A stretch of 64,000 bases of DNA from Halovenus salina (GTDB taxonomy: Archaea > Halobacteriota > Halobacteria > Halobacteriales > Haloarculaceae): assembly GCF_026410925.1 (NCBI RefSeq), contig NZ_CP112972.1, positions 806,001 through 870,000 on the forward strand. Reading direction: 5' to 3'. Below, piece after piece: positions 35,544-44,970 of the stretch. A model generated the notes under the pieces. That model was given only the letters and a program-made list of their open reading frames with translations. It did not search any database and was not told where the DNA came from. The position numbers and the translations under genes are program-made. Each line of letters starts with the position of its first letter. The first letter of the stretch is position 1.

Positions 35544-36239
35544 TTATTCGTCGTCGACTCGCCGGACGCCCGGCTGGACGAAGGCATCAGACCCCCGGTG
35601 TCTGTTGCGCTCGGCCAGGCGGCCCCACTCGGCGAGTCCCTCCTGAATCTGTTCGGCACTGAATCCGACAGCCTCGCCGACGGCCTGGAGCTCCCGGGGT
35701 GCCCGAAGCCCGAGGTGTGACTGGGCATCAGCACTGACGACGTAAGGCACGTCGTAGTACTCGACAATCTCCCGGAGCTTTCGGAGGTCTCCGAGCGTCT
35801 GTACGCGGGTCCCACCCGCGTCCCGCAGGACGCCCCGGAGAGAGAACTCGACTCTGACACCGTGGTCGACTGCCTCCTGTGCGAGCACGTGGTTGAAGTC
35901 GCCGTCGCCGGCCATCGGATGTGCGAGCACGTCGACGGCGGACTGCTCGACGGCAAATCGGTTGAGTTTCGGCGTCCCACCGTGGACGGCCACGATTGTG
36001 GTATTCTCGCGGTGTGACCCGATGTAGCCACTCGCCGTACTCGGGTCATCGGCGCGGATTTCGACGCCGGCAACCACGTCGATATCGTACTTCTCGGCAA
36101 CGGCGTCGGGGTCGTACGACGCTGGCTCCGAGCCGTGGTTACGAACAACCACGCCGTCGAAGCCGTACTCGCTTGCCGTCAGCGCGTGTCGCGCGACCGT
36201 ACTGGTGCCGTCGGGATGGGCATGGATTGCCTCGTACAT
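35544..36239 (-). CDS. rnp3: RNase P protein component 3 (Rpp30)
   Basis: The Rpp30-type, TIM-barrel-like subunit of RNase P, 231 residues. The family features are [56 protein letters not shown] and [17 protein letters not shown]-like [18 protein letters not shown]. It begins one base after the stop of the RNA-binding protein gene. rnp2 is about 2.9 kb away rather than adjacent as is usual. Confidence 0.93.
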   Translation of the reverse strand: MYEAIHAHPDGTSTVARHALTASEYGFDGVVVRNHGSEPASYDPDAVAEKYDIDVVAGVEIRADDPSTASGYIGSHRENTTIVAVHGGTPKLNRFAVEQSAVDVLAHPMAGDGDFNHVLAQEAVDHGVRVEFSLRGVLRDAGGTRVQTLGDLRKLREIVEYYDVPYVVSADAQSHLGLRAPRELQAVGEAVGFSAEQIQEGLAEWGRLAERNRHRGSDAFVQPGVRRVDDE

Positions 36240-36240
36240 A

Positions 36241-36672
36241 TCACAGGGATTCGAGGACGGACTCCATGTTGTCGACCGCGTGTTCTTTCTTCGCGGGATA
36301 GGCCTCGACTTTCGCTCGGAAGGTGATACCGTCGCCGCGTTCGACGTCACCGTTGAACGCGGCCTGTTTCGACAGCGTCAGGAAAAACTCCGTGTTCTCG
36401 GTCACGCGCTCATCGAGTTCGTCTTCGACCTGGGAGAACTCTGCGTCAGGCAGGTCTCCGAGCGCATTTAAGACGGTCCGCATCCCGTCTGCGTTCTCGA
36501 CACGCGCCGAGAGTATGAGTATCCGGTCCCCGTGATGACCTGTCGAGTCGGCCCGCGTTATTTCGAACTCTTCCGGAAGCAACAGCCGGAGAGCGTCTTC
36601 GACCCGTTGGTCGTCCTCCGTGGCATAGCAGAACGTCCGGAGGTCGATGTAGTGAAACGGGACCGAAGACAT
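36241..36672 (-). CDS. RNA-binding protein of the COG1325 type
   Basis: A 143-residue protein: VPFHYIDLRTFCYATEDDQRVEDALRLLLP and HHGDRILILSARVENADGMR match the archaeal family annotated as predicted exosome subunit or RNA-binding protein. These genes commonly accompany rnp3 and large-subunit protein genes, as here. The molecular role is not settled. Confidence 0.85.
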   Translation of the reverse strand: MSSVPFHYIDLRTFCYATEDDQRVEDALRLLLPEEFEITRADSTGHHGDRILILSARVENADGMRTVLNALGDLPDAEFSQVEDELDERVTENTEFFLTLSKQAAFNGDVERGDGITFRAKVEAYPAKKEHAVDNMESVLESL

Positions 36673-36678
36673 ACTGCG

Positions 36679-36867
36679 TTAGTCCTCGTCTTCGGCGGCT
36701 TCAAGCGAGTCGGCAGGGATGCCGTGTTCCTTGCCGTCCTCGAAGGAAACAGTGTAGTTCTCGTCGCCGAACATCGTCTCGGAGATCTGTGTGATTTCGC
36801 CGGCCTCGCCGTCGTAGTCGCTGTGCTCGTCTTCAAGTACAACCGTATCGCCTTTCTCGAAGCTCAT
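36679..36867 (-). CDS. Small SH3/KOW-like acidic protein, 62 residues
   Basis: MSFEKGDTVVLEDEHSDYDG begins a beta-rich protein that continues GEAGEITQISETMFGDENYTVSFEDGKE. The pattern is that of a single KOW or SH3-type barrel. The ATG at 36867 follows a TTTTTAT about 27 bases upstream on this strand. No function is known. It lies seven bases upstream of the COG1325 gene, so it may be cotranscribed. Confidence 0.68.
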   Translation of the reverse strand: MSFEKGDTVVLEDEHSDYDGEAGEITQISETMFGDENYTVSFEDGKEHGIPADSLEAAEDED

Positions 36868-36988
36868 GTTCCCGAGTTGCCCGTGCCAGAATAAAAAGTG
36901 ACTGATACAGACCGCCGGAAGCGAGGGTCTGCCCAACCTCGATATGACAGCAGCGGTGTGTCGAGAGAAATAGCAGCCCTACTACTAA

Positions 36989-38038
36989 ATGGACCCCTCT
37001 CCAACGACCGATATGTCGCGGACCCTCCAACAGCACCTCTCGCTCGCAGGACGGCTTGCCGTCGCGTCTATCGTTGTGGGTGCTGTCTCGGTGACTATCG
37101 CCGTCACCGCAGCATTCCTCACAGGACTAGTAATCTGTGTCGGCATCCTCTTTGCCGGGTTTCTCCTTGGACTCCTCCTGGCACCGGTTACCGACAGCGC
37201 GTCGGTGCTCGGTGTGTTGTCATTCAGCACCAGCCAGTGGCTTGCCGTCATCCTCGGAAGTGGATTACTCGTCGCACCGCCGCTGTATCTCAGGACCGCC
37301 AGACGGAATATTCAGCTGTTCGAGACAGAACTCGGCACGGCCGGCACCCCAGCGAAAGACCGCCATCCGGAGATTGCAGCCATATGTCAACAGCTCGCAC
37401 AGCAGACGGACATTCCCGCTCCTGATATTCGTATCGTGAACCGCCGTCGACCGGAGTCGTACTCGCTTGCGGACGGTTCGGGAGGGACTATCGTTATCTC
37501 GCGGGGTGTTATCCGACAGCTCGACCGCGAGGAGGTGCGAGCTGTCCTGGCACACGAGGTGAGCCATCTGGCCAACGGCGACACACACGTTCTCCGGTGG
37601 CTTCTCGTTCCGATGCTCGTCGCAGAGCACCTAGGCCAAAACGAACGGCCGAGCCTGGGGGAGGGCCATCTGATAGTCGGCCTCGGGTACGTGGTTCATC
37701 TCTTCGCCTGGGCGTGTGTCCGCCTCGTGACGACCGTCCAACTATGGCTCTGCCAGTTCGGCATCGCGTTACTCTCTCGGGGCCGCGAGTTCGCCGCCGA
37801 CGCCGCCAGCGCGCAGTTGACCGGGTCACCGTCGTCACTGGCAAACGCACTTCGGAAGCTCGACGATGCCCGCAGTCGTCCCAGCAGAGACAAACGCGAT
37901 TTCATGCGCTCTGCCGGGGTGTTAGATATTCTGCCGGTCGAACGCCGCACCCTTGGCGACGGACCGTTCCGGACGCACCCGAAGACTGAGGTCCGTATCT
38001 CCCGTCTCGAGTCGCTCGTCAAAGCGGTTGAGAGCTGA
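36989..38038 (+). CDS. M48 family (HtpX-like) membrane metalloprotease
   Basis: A 349-residue zinc peptidase. The HEVSH zinc site is near residue 189, with the third ligand in REFAADAAS. Two N-terminal helices and a further hydrophobic region between the motifs match HtpX. It should degrade damaged membrane proteins. A second in-frame ATG at 37013 (MSRTLQQHL) could be the real start. Its stop codon abuts the citrate synthase stop. Confidence 0.9.
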   Translation: MDPSPTTDMSRTLQQHLSLAGRLAVASIVVGAVSVTIAVTAAFLTGLVICVGILFAGFLLGLLLAPVTDSASVLGVLSFSTSQWLAVILGSGLLVAPPLYLRTARRNIQLFETELGTAGTPAKDRHPEIAAICQQLAQQTDIPAPDIRIVNRRRPESYSLADGSGGTIVISRGVIRQLDREEVRAVLAHEVSHLANGDTHVLRWLLVPMLVAEHLGQNERPSLGEGHLIVGLGYVVHLFAWACVRLVTTVQLWLCQFGIALLSRGREFAADAASAQLTGSPSSLANALRKLDDARSRPSRDKRDFMRSAGVLDILPVERRTLGDGPFRTHPKTEVRISRLESLVKAVES

Positions 38039-39172
38039 CTAGCGCTCCTCACGGGGCGTCCACGTCCGGCCGTGCGTCCCCGTATGCCGGCTCCGGGGCC
38101 GGATGATGCGGTTGTCCGCGAGCTGTTCGAGAGAGTGAGCCATCCAGCCACCGACCCGTGCAGCGGCGAAGGTGGTCGTAAAGAGGTCGCGCGGAATCCC
38201 GACGCCGTTGAGGAGGGCAGCGGTGTAGTACTCGACGTTGGTCTCAAGCGAGAGGTTGGGGCGCTCCTGTGCGAGCACGTCGGCAGCCGTCCGCTCGAAA
38301 GTCGTAACAGTCTCGAAAAAGTCCGAGTCGCCCGACTCGCCGTAGAACCGTTCGGCGGCCGTCGAGAGAACCGCCGCACGCGGGTCCCGGACGTCGTAGA
38401 CACGGTGGCCAAAGCCCATCAGCCGCTCGCCGGCGTCGAGCGTGTCTCTCACGTGCGCCTCGGGTTCGCCACGCTCGTGGACCTCCTGGAGCATATCCAA
38501 CACGGGGCCGGGTGCGCCGCCGTGGAGCGGTCCCTTGAGTGTCCCGACCGCGGCCGTCGCCGCCGAGATCACGTCCGACTCCGTCGAGACGACGACTCGG
38601 GCGGTGAACGTCGAGGCGTTCAAGCCGTGGTCAACGACCGTATTCAGGTAGGTTTCAACTCCGCGAACTGCGGCCTCGTCGGGCTCCTCGCCGTTGAGCA
38701 TGTAGAGGTAGTTCGCTGCGTGGCCCAGTCCAGGGTCGGGATCGACTGGCTCGGCTCCCCGTCGGTACCGCCAGTACGTCGCGATGACCGTCGGGACGAC
38801 TGCAATGGCGCGTTTTGCTTTCTCTTCAGGGGCGTCCCCGTCGTCTCCGAGCGTCGCGGCGGCGAGACCCATTCGAAGGGCGTCCATCGGCGGCTCCTCC
38901 TCGGCGGCGGCCTGTTCGAGCAACGCCCGGGTCTCCTCGGTTATCCCGCGACGCGTCGCGAGTTCGTCCCGGAACGACTCGTACTCCGCTGCCGTCGGGA
39001 GACGGTCGTTCAACAGCAAAAACAGCGTTTCTTCGTAGGTCGCGTTCGTGGCGAGCTCCTCGACGGGGAAGCCGGCGATGAACAGTTCCCCGTTTTCGCC
39101 ATCGATGTCGCTGAGTCGCGTCTCCGCGACGGTGATGCCTTCGAGACCGCGATGAATCTGTTGGCTGTCCAT
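38039..39172 (-). CDS. Citrate synthase (or 2-methylcitrate synthase)
   Basis: Condenses acetyl-CoA (or propionyl-CoA) with oxaloacetate. The 377-residue protein contains GPLHGGAPG and MGFGHRVY, the two catalytic histidine motifs. The third motif reads LETNVEYYTA, with Glu where classical citrate synthase has Asp (NVDFYSG type). That pattern is shared by the second, CitA-like, citrate synthases of actinobacteria. Whether it is the cell's main citrate synthase is therefore uncertain. It is convergent with the M48 protease gene. Confidence 0.9.
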   Translation of the reverse strand: MDSQQIHRGLEGITVAETRLSDIDGENGELFIAGFPVEELATNATYEETLFLLLNDRLPTAAEYESFRDELATRRGITEETRALLEQAAAEEEPPMDALRMGLAAATLGDDGDAPEEKAKRAIAVVPTVIATYWRYRRGAEPVDPDPGLGHAANYLYMLNGEEPDEAAVRGVETYLNTVVDHGLNASTFTARVVVSTESDVISAATAAVGTLKGPLHGGAPGPVLDMLQEVHERGEPEAHVRDTLDAGERLMGFGHRVYDVRDPRAAVLSTAAERFYGESGDSDFFETVTTFERTAADVLAQERPNLSLETNVEYYTAALLNGVGIPRDLFTTTFAAARVGGWMAHSLEQLADNRIIRPRSRHTGTHGRTWTPREER

Positions 39173-39246
39173 GACATGGAGTACCCCTCTTATTCATTTA
39201 ACACCTTCCATTAACTGAGAACGGCAGCCAGTCCCGAAGCACCTCT

Positions 39247-40056
39247 TCAGCCGGTCCGAAACGAGAAATCGAGCGCCGAGGCGGAGTGAGTCAACGAGCC
39301 CATCGAGATGATATCGACTCCGGTGGCGGCGTAATCGGGAACGTCTTCGACGGTGATACCGCCGCTCGCCTCCGCGAGCGTCTCTTCGGGAAGCAACTCG
39401 ACGCCGCGCTCGACGGCGGCAGGTGAGAGATTGTCGAAGAGCACGATGTCGGCACCGGCCGCGGCCGCGCGCTCGCCGTCCTCGGGTCGTTCGACCTCGA
39501 CGTCGATCTTGGTCGCAAACGAGACGCGGTCGGCGAAGTGTTCGATTGCTCCTTCCAGCCCCATCTCCGCGATGTGGTTGTCCTTGACCATCACCATATG
39601 CGAGAGGTCCAGCCGGTGGCTGTCACCGCCGCCGGCGACGACGGCGCGTTTCTCGACGCCGCGTAGTCCTGGTGTCGTCTTGCGTGTGCCAGCGATGTCG
39701 ACACTGTCGGAAGCCTCGCGGGCGGCGTCGACAGCCCGCCGTGTCCGGGTCGCAATACCCGAGGCGTGGCCGGCGATGTTGACCGCGACGCGCTCGGCTC
39801 GAAGCACGTCGGTAGCCGCTCCCTCGACCTCGAGGACAGTCTCGCCGGCCTCGATAGCGTCACCATCGGAGACCCCGAGGTCGACGGAGCCGTCGAGATA
39901 CTCGAAGACGCCGGCTGCGGCGTCGAGTCCCGCGACCACGCCGGCCTCCTTGGCGACGAGGCGGCCGGTCGTCTTGCCGGGTACCTCGTTGGTCACGTCG
40001 TGGTGGCCCAGGTCCTCGCGGAGCCACCGCTCGATTTGCAGTTGCGTGACCGGCAT
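39247..40056 (-). CDS. nadC: Quinolinate phosphoribosyltransferase (decarboxylating)
   Basis: The third enzyme of de novo NAD synthesis: quinolinate plus PRPP to nicotinic acid mononucleotide. The 269-residue protein has EDLGHHDVT, the TRKTTPGLR phosphate-binding motif, HRLDLSHMVMVKDNHI and LFDNLSP. It is the last gene of the nadA-nadB-nadC operon, two bases after nadB. Confidence 0.96.
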   Translation of the reverse strand: MPVTQLQIERWLREDLGHHDVTNEVPGKTTGRLVAKEAGVVAGLDAAAGVFEYLDGSVDLGVSDGDAIEAGETVLEVEGAATDVLRAERVAVNIAGHASGIATRTRRAVDAAREASDSVDIAGTRKTTPGLRGVEKRAVVAGGGDSHRLDLSHMVMVKDNHIAEMGLEGAIEHFADRVSFATKIDVEVERPEDGERAAAAGADIVLFDNLSPAAVERGVELLPEETLAEASGGITVEDVPDYAATGVDIISMGSLTHSASALDFSFRTG

Positions 40057-40058
40057 CG

Positions 40059-41564
40059 TTACGAGTCAGGTGCCGCCTCCGGCGTTCGCGTTTCGGCGTC
40101 GGTGAGGTAGTGACAGCCGACAGACTGCTCGTTTTCGGCCGCGGCCCGCGCAATCAGCAGCGAGACAACCGACGCTGACCGGAGTTCGTACAGCGACCGC
40201 GAGGTACGGGTGCGGACGTAGGCGTCGACCTCTCCCTTGAGGCGTCGGAGCACGCTCTGTGCGCGTTTCAGGCCGTCGGTCGAGCGTTCGATGCCGACCT
40301 GTTCATCCATCACGCGCTGGAGGCGGTCGAGCTTCTGGCGGGCGAAGTTCGACGGCAGTTCGGGGTCCCGTTCCAGCAGCTCCGGCGGTTCGATGCGTGA
40401 GATTTCGCTTCCAGTGGCATCCTCGCCGGCTCGAAGCCCCCAGACAAGCCCTTCCAGCAGCGAGGTGCTCGCGAGACGGTTCGCGCCGTGGACGCCAGTA
40501 CAGGAACATTCGCCGACCGCATAGAGGTCCGTGAGGCTGGTCCGGCCGTACTCGTCGACGGCAACCCCGCCACAGAGGAAGTGCTCTGCGGGCGAGACCG
40601 GGATTCCCTCGGTCCAGTCGATGCCGCTGTCCTCACATTTGACCGCGAGTTCGGGGAAGTAGCCCGCGAAATCGAACGTCGAGACATCAAGGTAGACCTC
40701 GCCGGTCTCCTCTCGTTCGGTCTTGACGGCACGGGCGACCGCGTCCCGGGGCGCAAGTTCGGCGTCCTCGTGGTAGTCGGGCATGAACCGCTTGCCGTCG
40801 GCGTTACGCAGGAGTCCACCCTCGCCCCGGACAGCCTCGCTGACGAGGAAGGTCCCCTCGTCGGTGGTGCAGGCGGTCGGGTGGAACTGGACGAACTCCA
40901 TGTTGGCGACATCCGCGCCTGCGAGTGCCGCCATCGCGATACCGTCCCCGGTCGCGCTGTCGGGGTTCGTCGAGTTGGGGTACAGCGCGCCGATACCGCC
41001 GGTTGCGAGCACGGTCGAGCCAGCGAACGTCGGTGCCCACTCGCCGTCCTGTTCGAGCAGTGCGCCGTAGACCTGTCCCTCGTGGCGCAACAGCTCCAGG
41101 GCAGCGGTATCTTCGAGTATCGTCACGTCGGTCTCGTCAGCGACGTAGTTCAGGAAGGGGACGTGGATATGTTTGCCCGTCTCGGCGTTGACGTGGAGGA
41201 TGCGAGGTTCGTCGTGTGCGGCCTCCTGGCTGTAGTCGAATCCCTCGCCTTCGGTGTCGAATTCGATGCCGACTGTATCGACGAGTACGTCACGAACCGT
41301 GTCGGTGGCGTTTTCGACGAGGACATCGACAGCATTCTCGTCGGCAGTCCCGCTGGAGGCGTCGACGATATCCTGTTTGAACTGTACAGGGTCGTCACGG
41401 GTGACAGCGATGCCGCCCTGTGCCCACCAGGTCGATGCGTCTTCGGGTCGTTCGGCTTTCGTCGCCAGCGTCACGTCTGCACCTGCTCGGTCCGCTGCGA
41501 AGGCAGCAGCGAGCCCGGCGATGCCCGCGCCGACGACGAGAACATCTGTCTCTCGCTCGTTCAT
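40059..41564 (-). CDS. nadB: L-aspartate oxidase
   Basis: Oxidises L-aspartate to iminoaspartate for NadA. The 501-residue flavoprotein starts with the FAD motif VVGAGIAGLAAAFAADRAG. It has THSREAAHDE-like DYSQEAAHDEPRILH, EFVQFHPTA and the GECSCTGVHGANRLASTSLLEGLVWG stretch shared by the succinate dehydrogenase family. Its start overlaps the nadA stop by four bases. Confidence 0.96.
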   Translation of the reverse strand: MNERETDVLVVGAGIAGLAAAFAADRAGADVTLATKAERPEDASTWWAQGGIAVTRDDPVQFKQDIVDASSGTADENAVDVLVENATDTVRDVLVDTVGIEFDTEGEGFDYSQEAAHDEPRILHVNAETGKHIHVPFLNYVADETDVTILEDTAALELLRHEGQVYGALLEQDGEWAPTFAGSTVLATGGIGALYPNSTNPDSATGDGIAMAALAGADVANMEFVQFHPTACTTDEGTFLVSEAVRGEGGLLRNADGKRFMPDYHEDAELAPRDAVARAVKTEREETGEVYLDVSTFDFAGYFPELAVKCEDSGIDWTEGIPVSPAEHFLCGGVAVDEYGRTSLTDLYAVGECSCTGVHGANRLASTSLLEGLVWGLRAGEDATGSEISRIEPPELLERDPELPSNFARQKLDRLQRVMDEQVGIERSTDGLKRAQSVLRRLKGEVDAYVRTRTSRSLYELRSASVVSLLIARAAAENEQSVGCHYLTDAETRTPEAAPDS

Positions 41565-42679
41565 ATTTCGAGCATTCGGTCGAGTGCGACCTGTGCGAGT
41601 TCTTTCTCCTCGGGCGCGACCTCGATGACATTGCGCTCGCGGCCCTCGATGAGCTCTTCAAGCACCCAGGTCATGTAGTTGGGGTCGATCTGGCGCATGG
41701 CGTTGCAGTCCATACAGGCCTCGCCACACAGCGGGATGACGTTCACCTCGGGATGCCACCGCGAGAGGTGATTCGTCAGGTGAATCTCGGTACCGATGGC
41801 CCATGTCTCGCCGGGGTCAGCGTTCTCGACGGTCTCACAGATGGTCGAGGTAGAGCCGACCACGTCGGCGGCCTCGACGACCTCGCGGCGACACTCGGGG
41901 TGGACGACAACGTTCGCGTCGGGGTTGTCGGCGCGAACCTGTTCGATGTGGTCCTCGCGGAACCGCTCGTGGACCTGGCAGTACCCCTCCCAGAGGATGA
42001 TATCGTTCTCGACGGCCTCGGCGGCGTCGCTCTCGGGGTCCCAGGGGTCCCACTCTGCGGTTTCGTCTTCCATCCCCAGGCGGTGAGCGGTGTTCTCGCC
42101 GAGGTGTTTGTCCGGCAAGAAGAGTACCTTGTCGCCGCGCTCGAAGGCCCACTCGAAGGCACGATGGGCGTTCGACGAGGTGCAGACCAGCCCGCCCTGT
42201 TCAGCACAGAAGGCTTTCAGGTCCGCGTAGGAGTTCATGTAGGTAATCGGGATGATGTTCTCGTCGGTCATCGAGGTAAGTTCGGCCCAGGCAGTGTCGA
42301 CCTGCAGGGCCTCTGCCATCCCAGCCATCGGACACGACGCCTCCATGCTCGGGAGGATAACCGTCTGTTCGTCGTCGGTGATGATGTCGGCAGATTCGGC
42401 CATGAACGTCACGCCGCCGAAGATCACGTAGTCGGCGTCGGCGTTGGCGGCTTCCTTGCTCAGCTGGTAGGAGTCGCCGACGAAATCCGCGTGTTCGACG
42501 ATTTCCCGGCGCTGGTAGTTGTGGCCGAGGATGAGAACATCGTCACCCAACTCATCGAGCGCCGTCTCGATGCGTCGCTCGCGCTCGTCCTCCCCTAAAT
42601 CACGGTAGGCAGGCGGCAGTTGTTCCAGATTGTCGTACTTGAACAGACTGAGGTCAGTCTCGAACGCCGCAGTTTCCAT
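41561..42679 (-). CDS. nadA: Quinolinate synthase
   Basis: Condenses iminoaspartate and dihydroxyacetone phosphate to quinolinate on a 4Fe-4S cluster. The 372-residue protein has cluster cysteines in EASCPMAG, HPECRREVVEAAD and CGEACMDCNAM, plus GHNYQRREIVEHADFVGDSY near the N-terminus. I prefer the ATG at 42679; a GTG at 42688 would add three residues. It is the first gene of the NAD operon, reading away from the MBL gene. Confidence 0.96.
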   Translation of the reverse strand: METAAFETDLSLFKYDNLEQLPPAYRDLGEDERERRIETALDELGDDVLILGHNYQRREIVEHADFVGDSYQLSKEAANADADYVIFGGVTFMAESADIITDDEQTVILPSMEASCPMAGMAEALQVDTAWAELTSMTDENIIPITYMNSYADLKAFCAEQGGLVCTSSNAHRAFEWAFERGDKVLFLPDKHLGENTAHRLGMEDETAEWDPWDPESDAAEAVENDIILWEGYCQVHERFREDHIEQVRADNPDANVVVHPECRREVVEAADVVGSTSTICETVENADPGETWAIGTEIHLTNHLSRWHPEVNVIPLCGEACMDCNAMRQIDPNYMTWVLEELIEGRERNVIEVAPEEKELAQVALDRMLEI

Positions 42680-42837
42680 TTCTGGCACACGTAGTCACCC
42701 AGTAGTACTTACAGTCTATGGAGCGGAGTTTTGAAAAGATTTTGTATTCAATATGGCCTTCCGGTGACTCTGGTTGTTCCTGGGGCGTCGTTGCTGGTTC
42801 CGAAACGCTTACTCGTTGGTCGGGGACAGGGTACCGT

Positions 42838-43677
42838 ATGGACGAGGTTCACAGCGACTGGGGCGACTGGCTCCCACGGGCAGTCGAGGCGGCCGACCCA
42901 GACGGCCTTCGCCTCTGGTATCTCGGGTGTAATGGCTTCGTACTCAAAAGCGCAGGTGGGACGACGGTGTACATCGACCCGTATCTCGGCACGGGCGACC
43001 CGCCCCGGACGATTCGGATGATTCCGGTCCCCTTCGACCCGGAAGACGTAACAGCCGCCGACGCAGTTCTGGCCACTCACGAACATTCCGACCACGTCCA
43101 CGGCCCGAGTCAGGCACCGATACTCGCCCAGACTGGTGCCAACTTTTATGCCACAGACCCGAGCCTCGCTGTTACGGACGAACAGGACTGGACCACGAAC
43201 TGGGACGTAGACGCCGAGCAGCTGACAGCTGTCTCCCCGGGAGACACCTTCTCCGTCGGCGACCTCACCGTCTCTGTCGAGAGTGCGAACGACCCCGACG
43301 CCGACGGCGAGGTGGCCTACGTCATCGAGCACGACGCCGGGACGTTCGTCCATGGCGGCGACGCACGTCCGGGGAGCTTCGAGTCAATCGGTGAGAGCTA
43401 CGACGTCGACCTAGCGGTCCTCGCCGTCGGTTCGGTTGGGATGATTCCAGACAAGGAGACCCGCGAGCCGAAGCTGACGAAATGGTACAACGACGAGAAC
43501 ATGATTATTGAGGCGGCGACCGAACTCCAGGCCGACCGACTCGTCCCGACGCACTGGGACATGTGGAAAAGGCTGACCGCCGACCCAACCGCGCTCGTCG
43601 AGCATGCCAGGAGCTTCGAGTACCCCCGTCACGTCGAAATTGCCGAAATCGGTGATACGGTCGACCTCAGTCGATAG
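42838..43677 (+). CDS. MBL-fold metal-dependent hydrolase (UlaG-like)
   Basis: A metallo-beta-lactamase fold enzyme of 279 residues. The HxHxDH metal site reads ATHEHSDHVHG, and later GGDARPG and PTHWDMWKRL supply further ligands. The closest named group I recognise is L-ascorbate-6-phosphate lactonase (UlaG)-like, but no ascorbate pathway is evident. The ATG at 42838 is preferred. It is divergent from nadA. Confidence 0.85.
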   Translation: MDEVHSDWGDWLPRAVEAADPDGLRLWYLGCNGFVLKSAGGTTVYIDPYLGTGDPPRTIRMIPVPFDPEDVTAADAVLATHEHSDHVHGPSQAPILAQTGANFYATDPSLAVTDEQDWTTNWDVDAEQLTAVSPGDTFSVGDLTVSVESANDPDADGEVAYVIEHDAGTFVHGGDARPGSFESIGESYDVDLAVLAVGSVGMIPDKETREPKLTKWYNDENMIIEAATELQADRLVPTHWDMWKRLTADPTALVEHARSFEYPRHVEIAEIGDTVDLSR

Positions 43678-43719
43678 GCTGCCGAGCCGACGAATTGGTA
43701 GGTTTTTCTAGTAAACAGG

Positions 43720-43726
43720 TTTAATA
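43720..43726 (+). promoter_or_regulatory. TATA box of the coiled-coil protein gene
   Basis: TTTAATA 25 bases upstream of the ATG at 43751, implying a leaderless transcript. A TTTTT run just before it (43703-43707) may end the preceding MBL transcript. Confidence 0.55.
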
Positions 43727-43750
43727 TCGTTCCCAAACCCAGTCGAATGT

Positions 43751-44959
43751 ATGAGCAACTCACAAGGGTACGAGGAGATAGTGACCTCCTCGGATGGGGT
43801 GAATGTGGTCAAGCGGTTCGAAGAGGACGAGTTCCCCGTTCCGGCCATCGCGTTCGATTTCACATCTGACCGCGAAGAGGATGTCCACATCTCACTCTCG
43901 GACACAGTACCCGAAGATATCGAGGTCGAGGATCTCGGGTTCCACCCGGAGTACGGTAGCGAGTACTGGGTCATCGACGACGACAGCATCGTCTTCGAGC
44001 GCGACCTGGAGCCCGGAGAAACATATACCACGGTGTATGGCATCCGCGCAACTGGGAGCGACAACGTCGAGAAGTTCCTGACCGAGCCCACGCTCGAATC
44101 GGTCGACCCGCCGCTTCCCGACGACGAGAGCGCTGAAGACATCGTCCCCGAAAGCGACAACGACGTACTCAAAGACGCAATCGCCGGCGACGGCGAGATT
44201 CCCGGGCTGGAAGATGAAGAGGCCGAGGACGAGGACGACGAGGATGTCGAGAAACTCGACCTCAAAGACCCCAACGACGCCACAGACGACGGCGAAACGG
44301 GCGACGCCGGCGACGTTTCTGCCGTCGAGGGGAGTGTCGTCGCGACGATGGCCGCCGAAATCAGAGAGCAAAACGTCTCGGCAGAGGACCTGAGGCTCCT
44401 CCAACAGGCCTTCAAAGCTGTCGACGAGGATGGGGCAACCACAGCGAAAGTCGAACAGATTCAGGAGGATGTTGCCGACCTCAGGGCGTACACCAGTGCA
44501 CTCGAGGAGTTTCTGGACGAGAACGGGACCGCACAGCAACTGCTCGAAGAGTTTGAGGGGCGGGTCGACTCTGTCGGATCACAGCTCTCGTCGCTACAGT
44601 CGGCGGTCGAGACAAACGCCGAAGGAATCGAGTCGGTCACAGAGACGGTAGACGGATTCGACGAGGACATCCGGTCCCTCGATGACGAGGTTGTCTCTGT
44701 CCGCGAGGATATGGAGTCGCTTACCGACGAGATAGAGACGGTATCGGCCGACGTCGACGAGACAACCGAGAAGATGGGAGATGTCGACGAGGAACTCTCG
44801 GCGTTCGAAACGAGTCTCGAAGAGGTCCAGTCGGATATCGAATCCCTCGAATCGGCTGTCGACGACGGTGAGGTGACCGAACGGCTCGACAAGATCGAGG
44901 AGAACATCGACGACCTACAGACCTGGCAGGAACAGATCAAAAAGACGTTTGGTGGGTAA
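43751..44959 (+). CDS. Coiled-coil protein with N-terminal beta domain, function unknown
   Basis: A protein of 402 residues. About residues 1-115 form a beta-rich domain (AIAFDFTSDREEDVHISLSD, EDLGFHPEYGSEYWVIDDD, RDLEPGETYTTVYGI). A very acidic linker follows (about 125-195). From about 215 to 395 the sequence has continuous heptad-like repeats with SLTDEIETVSADVDETTEK, a long coiled coil. No membrane helix is seen. It looks like a scaffold or filament-type cytoplasmic protein. I do not recognise the family. Confidence 0.75.
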   Translation: MSNSQGYEEIVTSSDGVNVVKRFEEDEFPVPAIAFDFTSDREEDVHISLSDTVPEDIEVEDLGFHPEYGSEYWVIDDDSIVFERDLEPGETYTTVYGIRATGSDNVEKFLTEPTLESVDPPLPDDESAEDIVPESDNDVLKDAIAGDGEIPGLEDEEAEDEDDEDVEKLDLKDPNDATDDGETGDAGDVSAVEGSVVATMAAEIREQNVSAEDLRLLQQAFKAVDEDGATTAKVEQIQEDVADLRAYTSALEEFLDENGTAQQLLEEFEGRVDSVGSQLSSLQSAVETNAEGIESVTETVDGFDEDIRSLDDEVVSVREDMESLTDEIETVSADVDETTEKMGDVDEELSAFETSLEEVQSDIESLESAVDDGEVTERLDKIEENIDDLQTWQEQIKKTFGG

Positions 44960-44970
44960 CCGTTCGGAGG

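Noticed and set aside
41420-42598. A 392-codon frame antisense to nadA/nadB
   Set aside because: NadA and NadB cysteine and flavin motifs fix the real strand.
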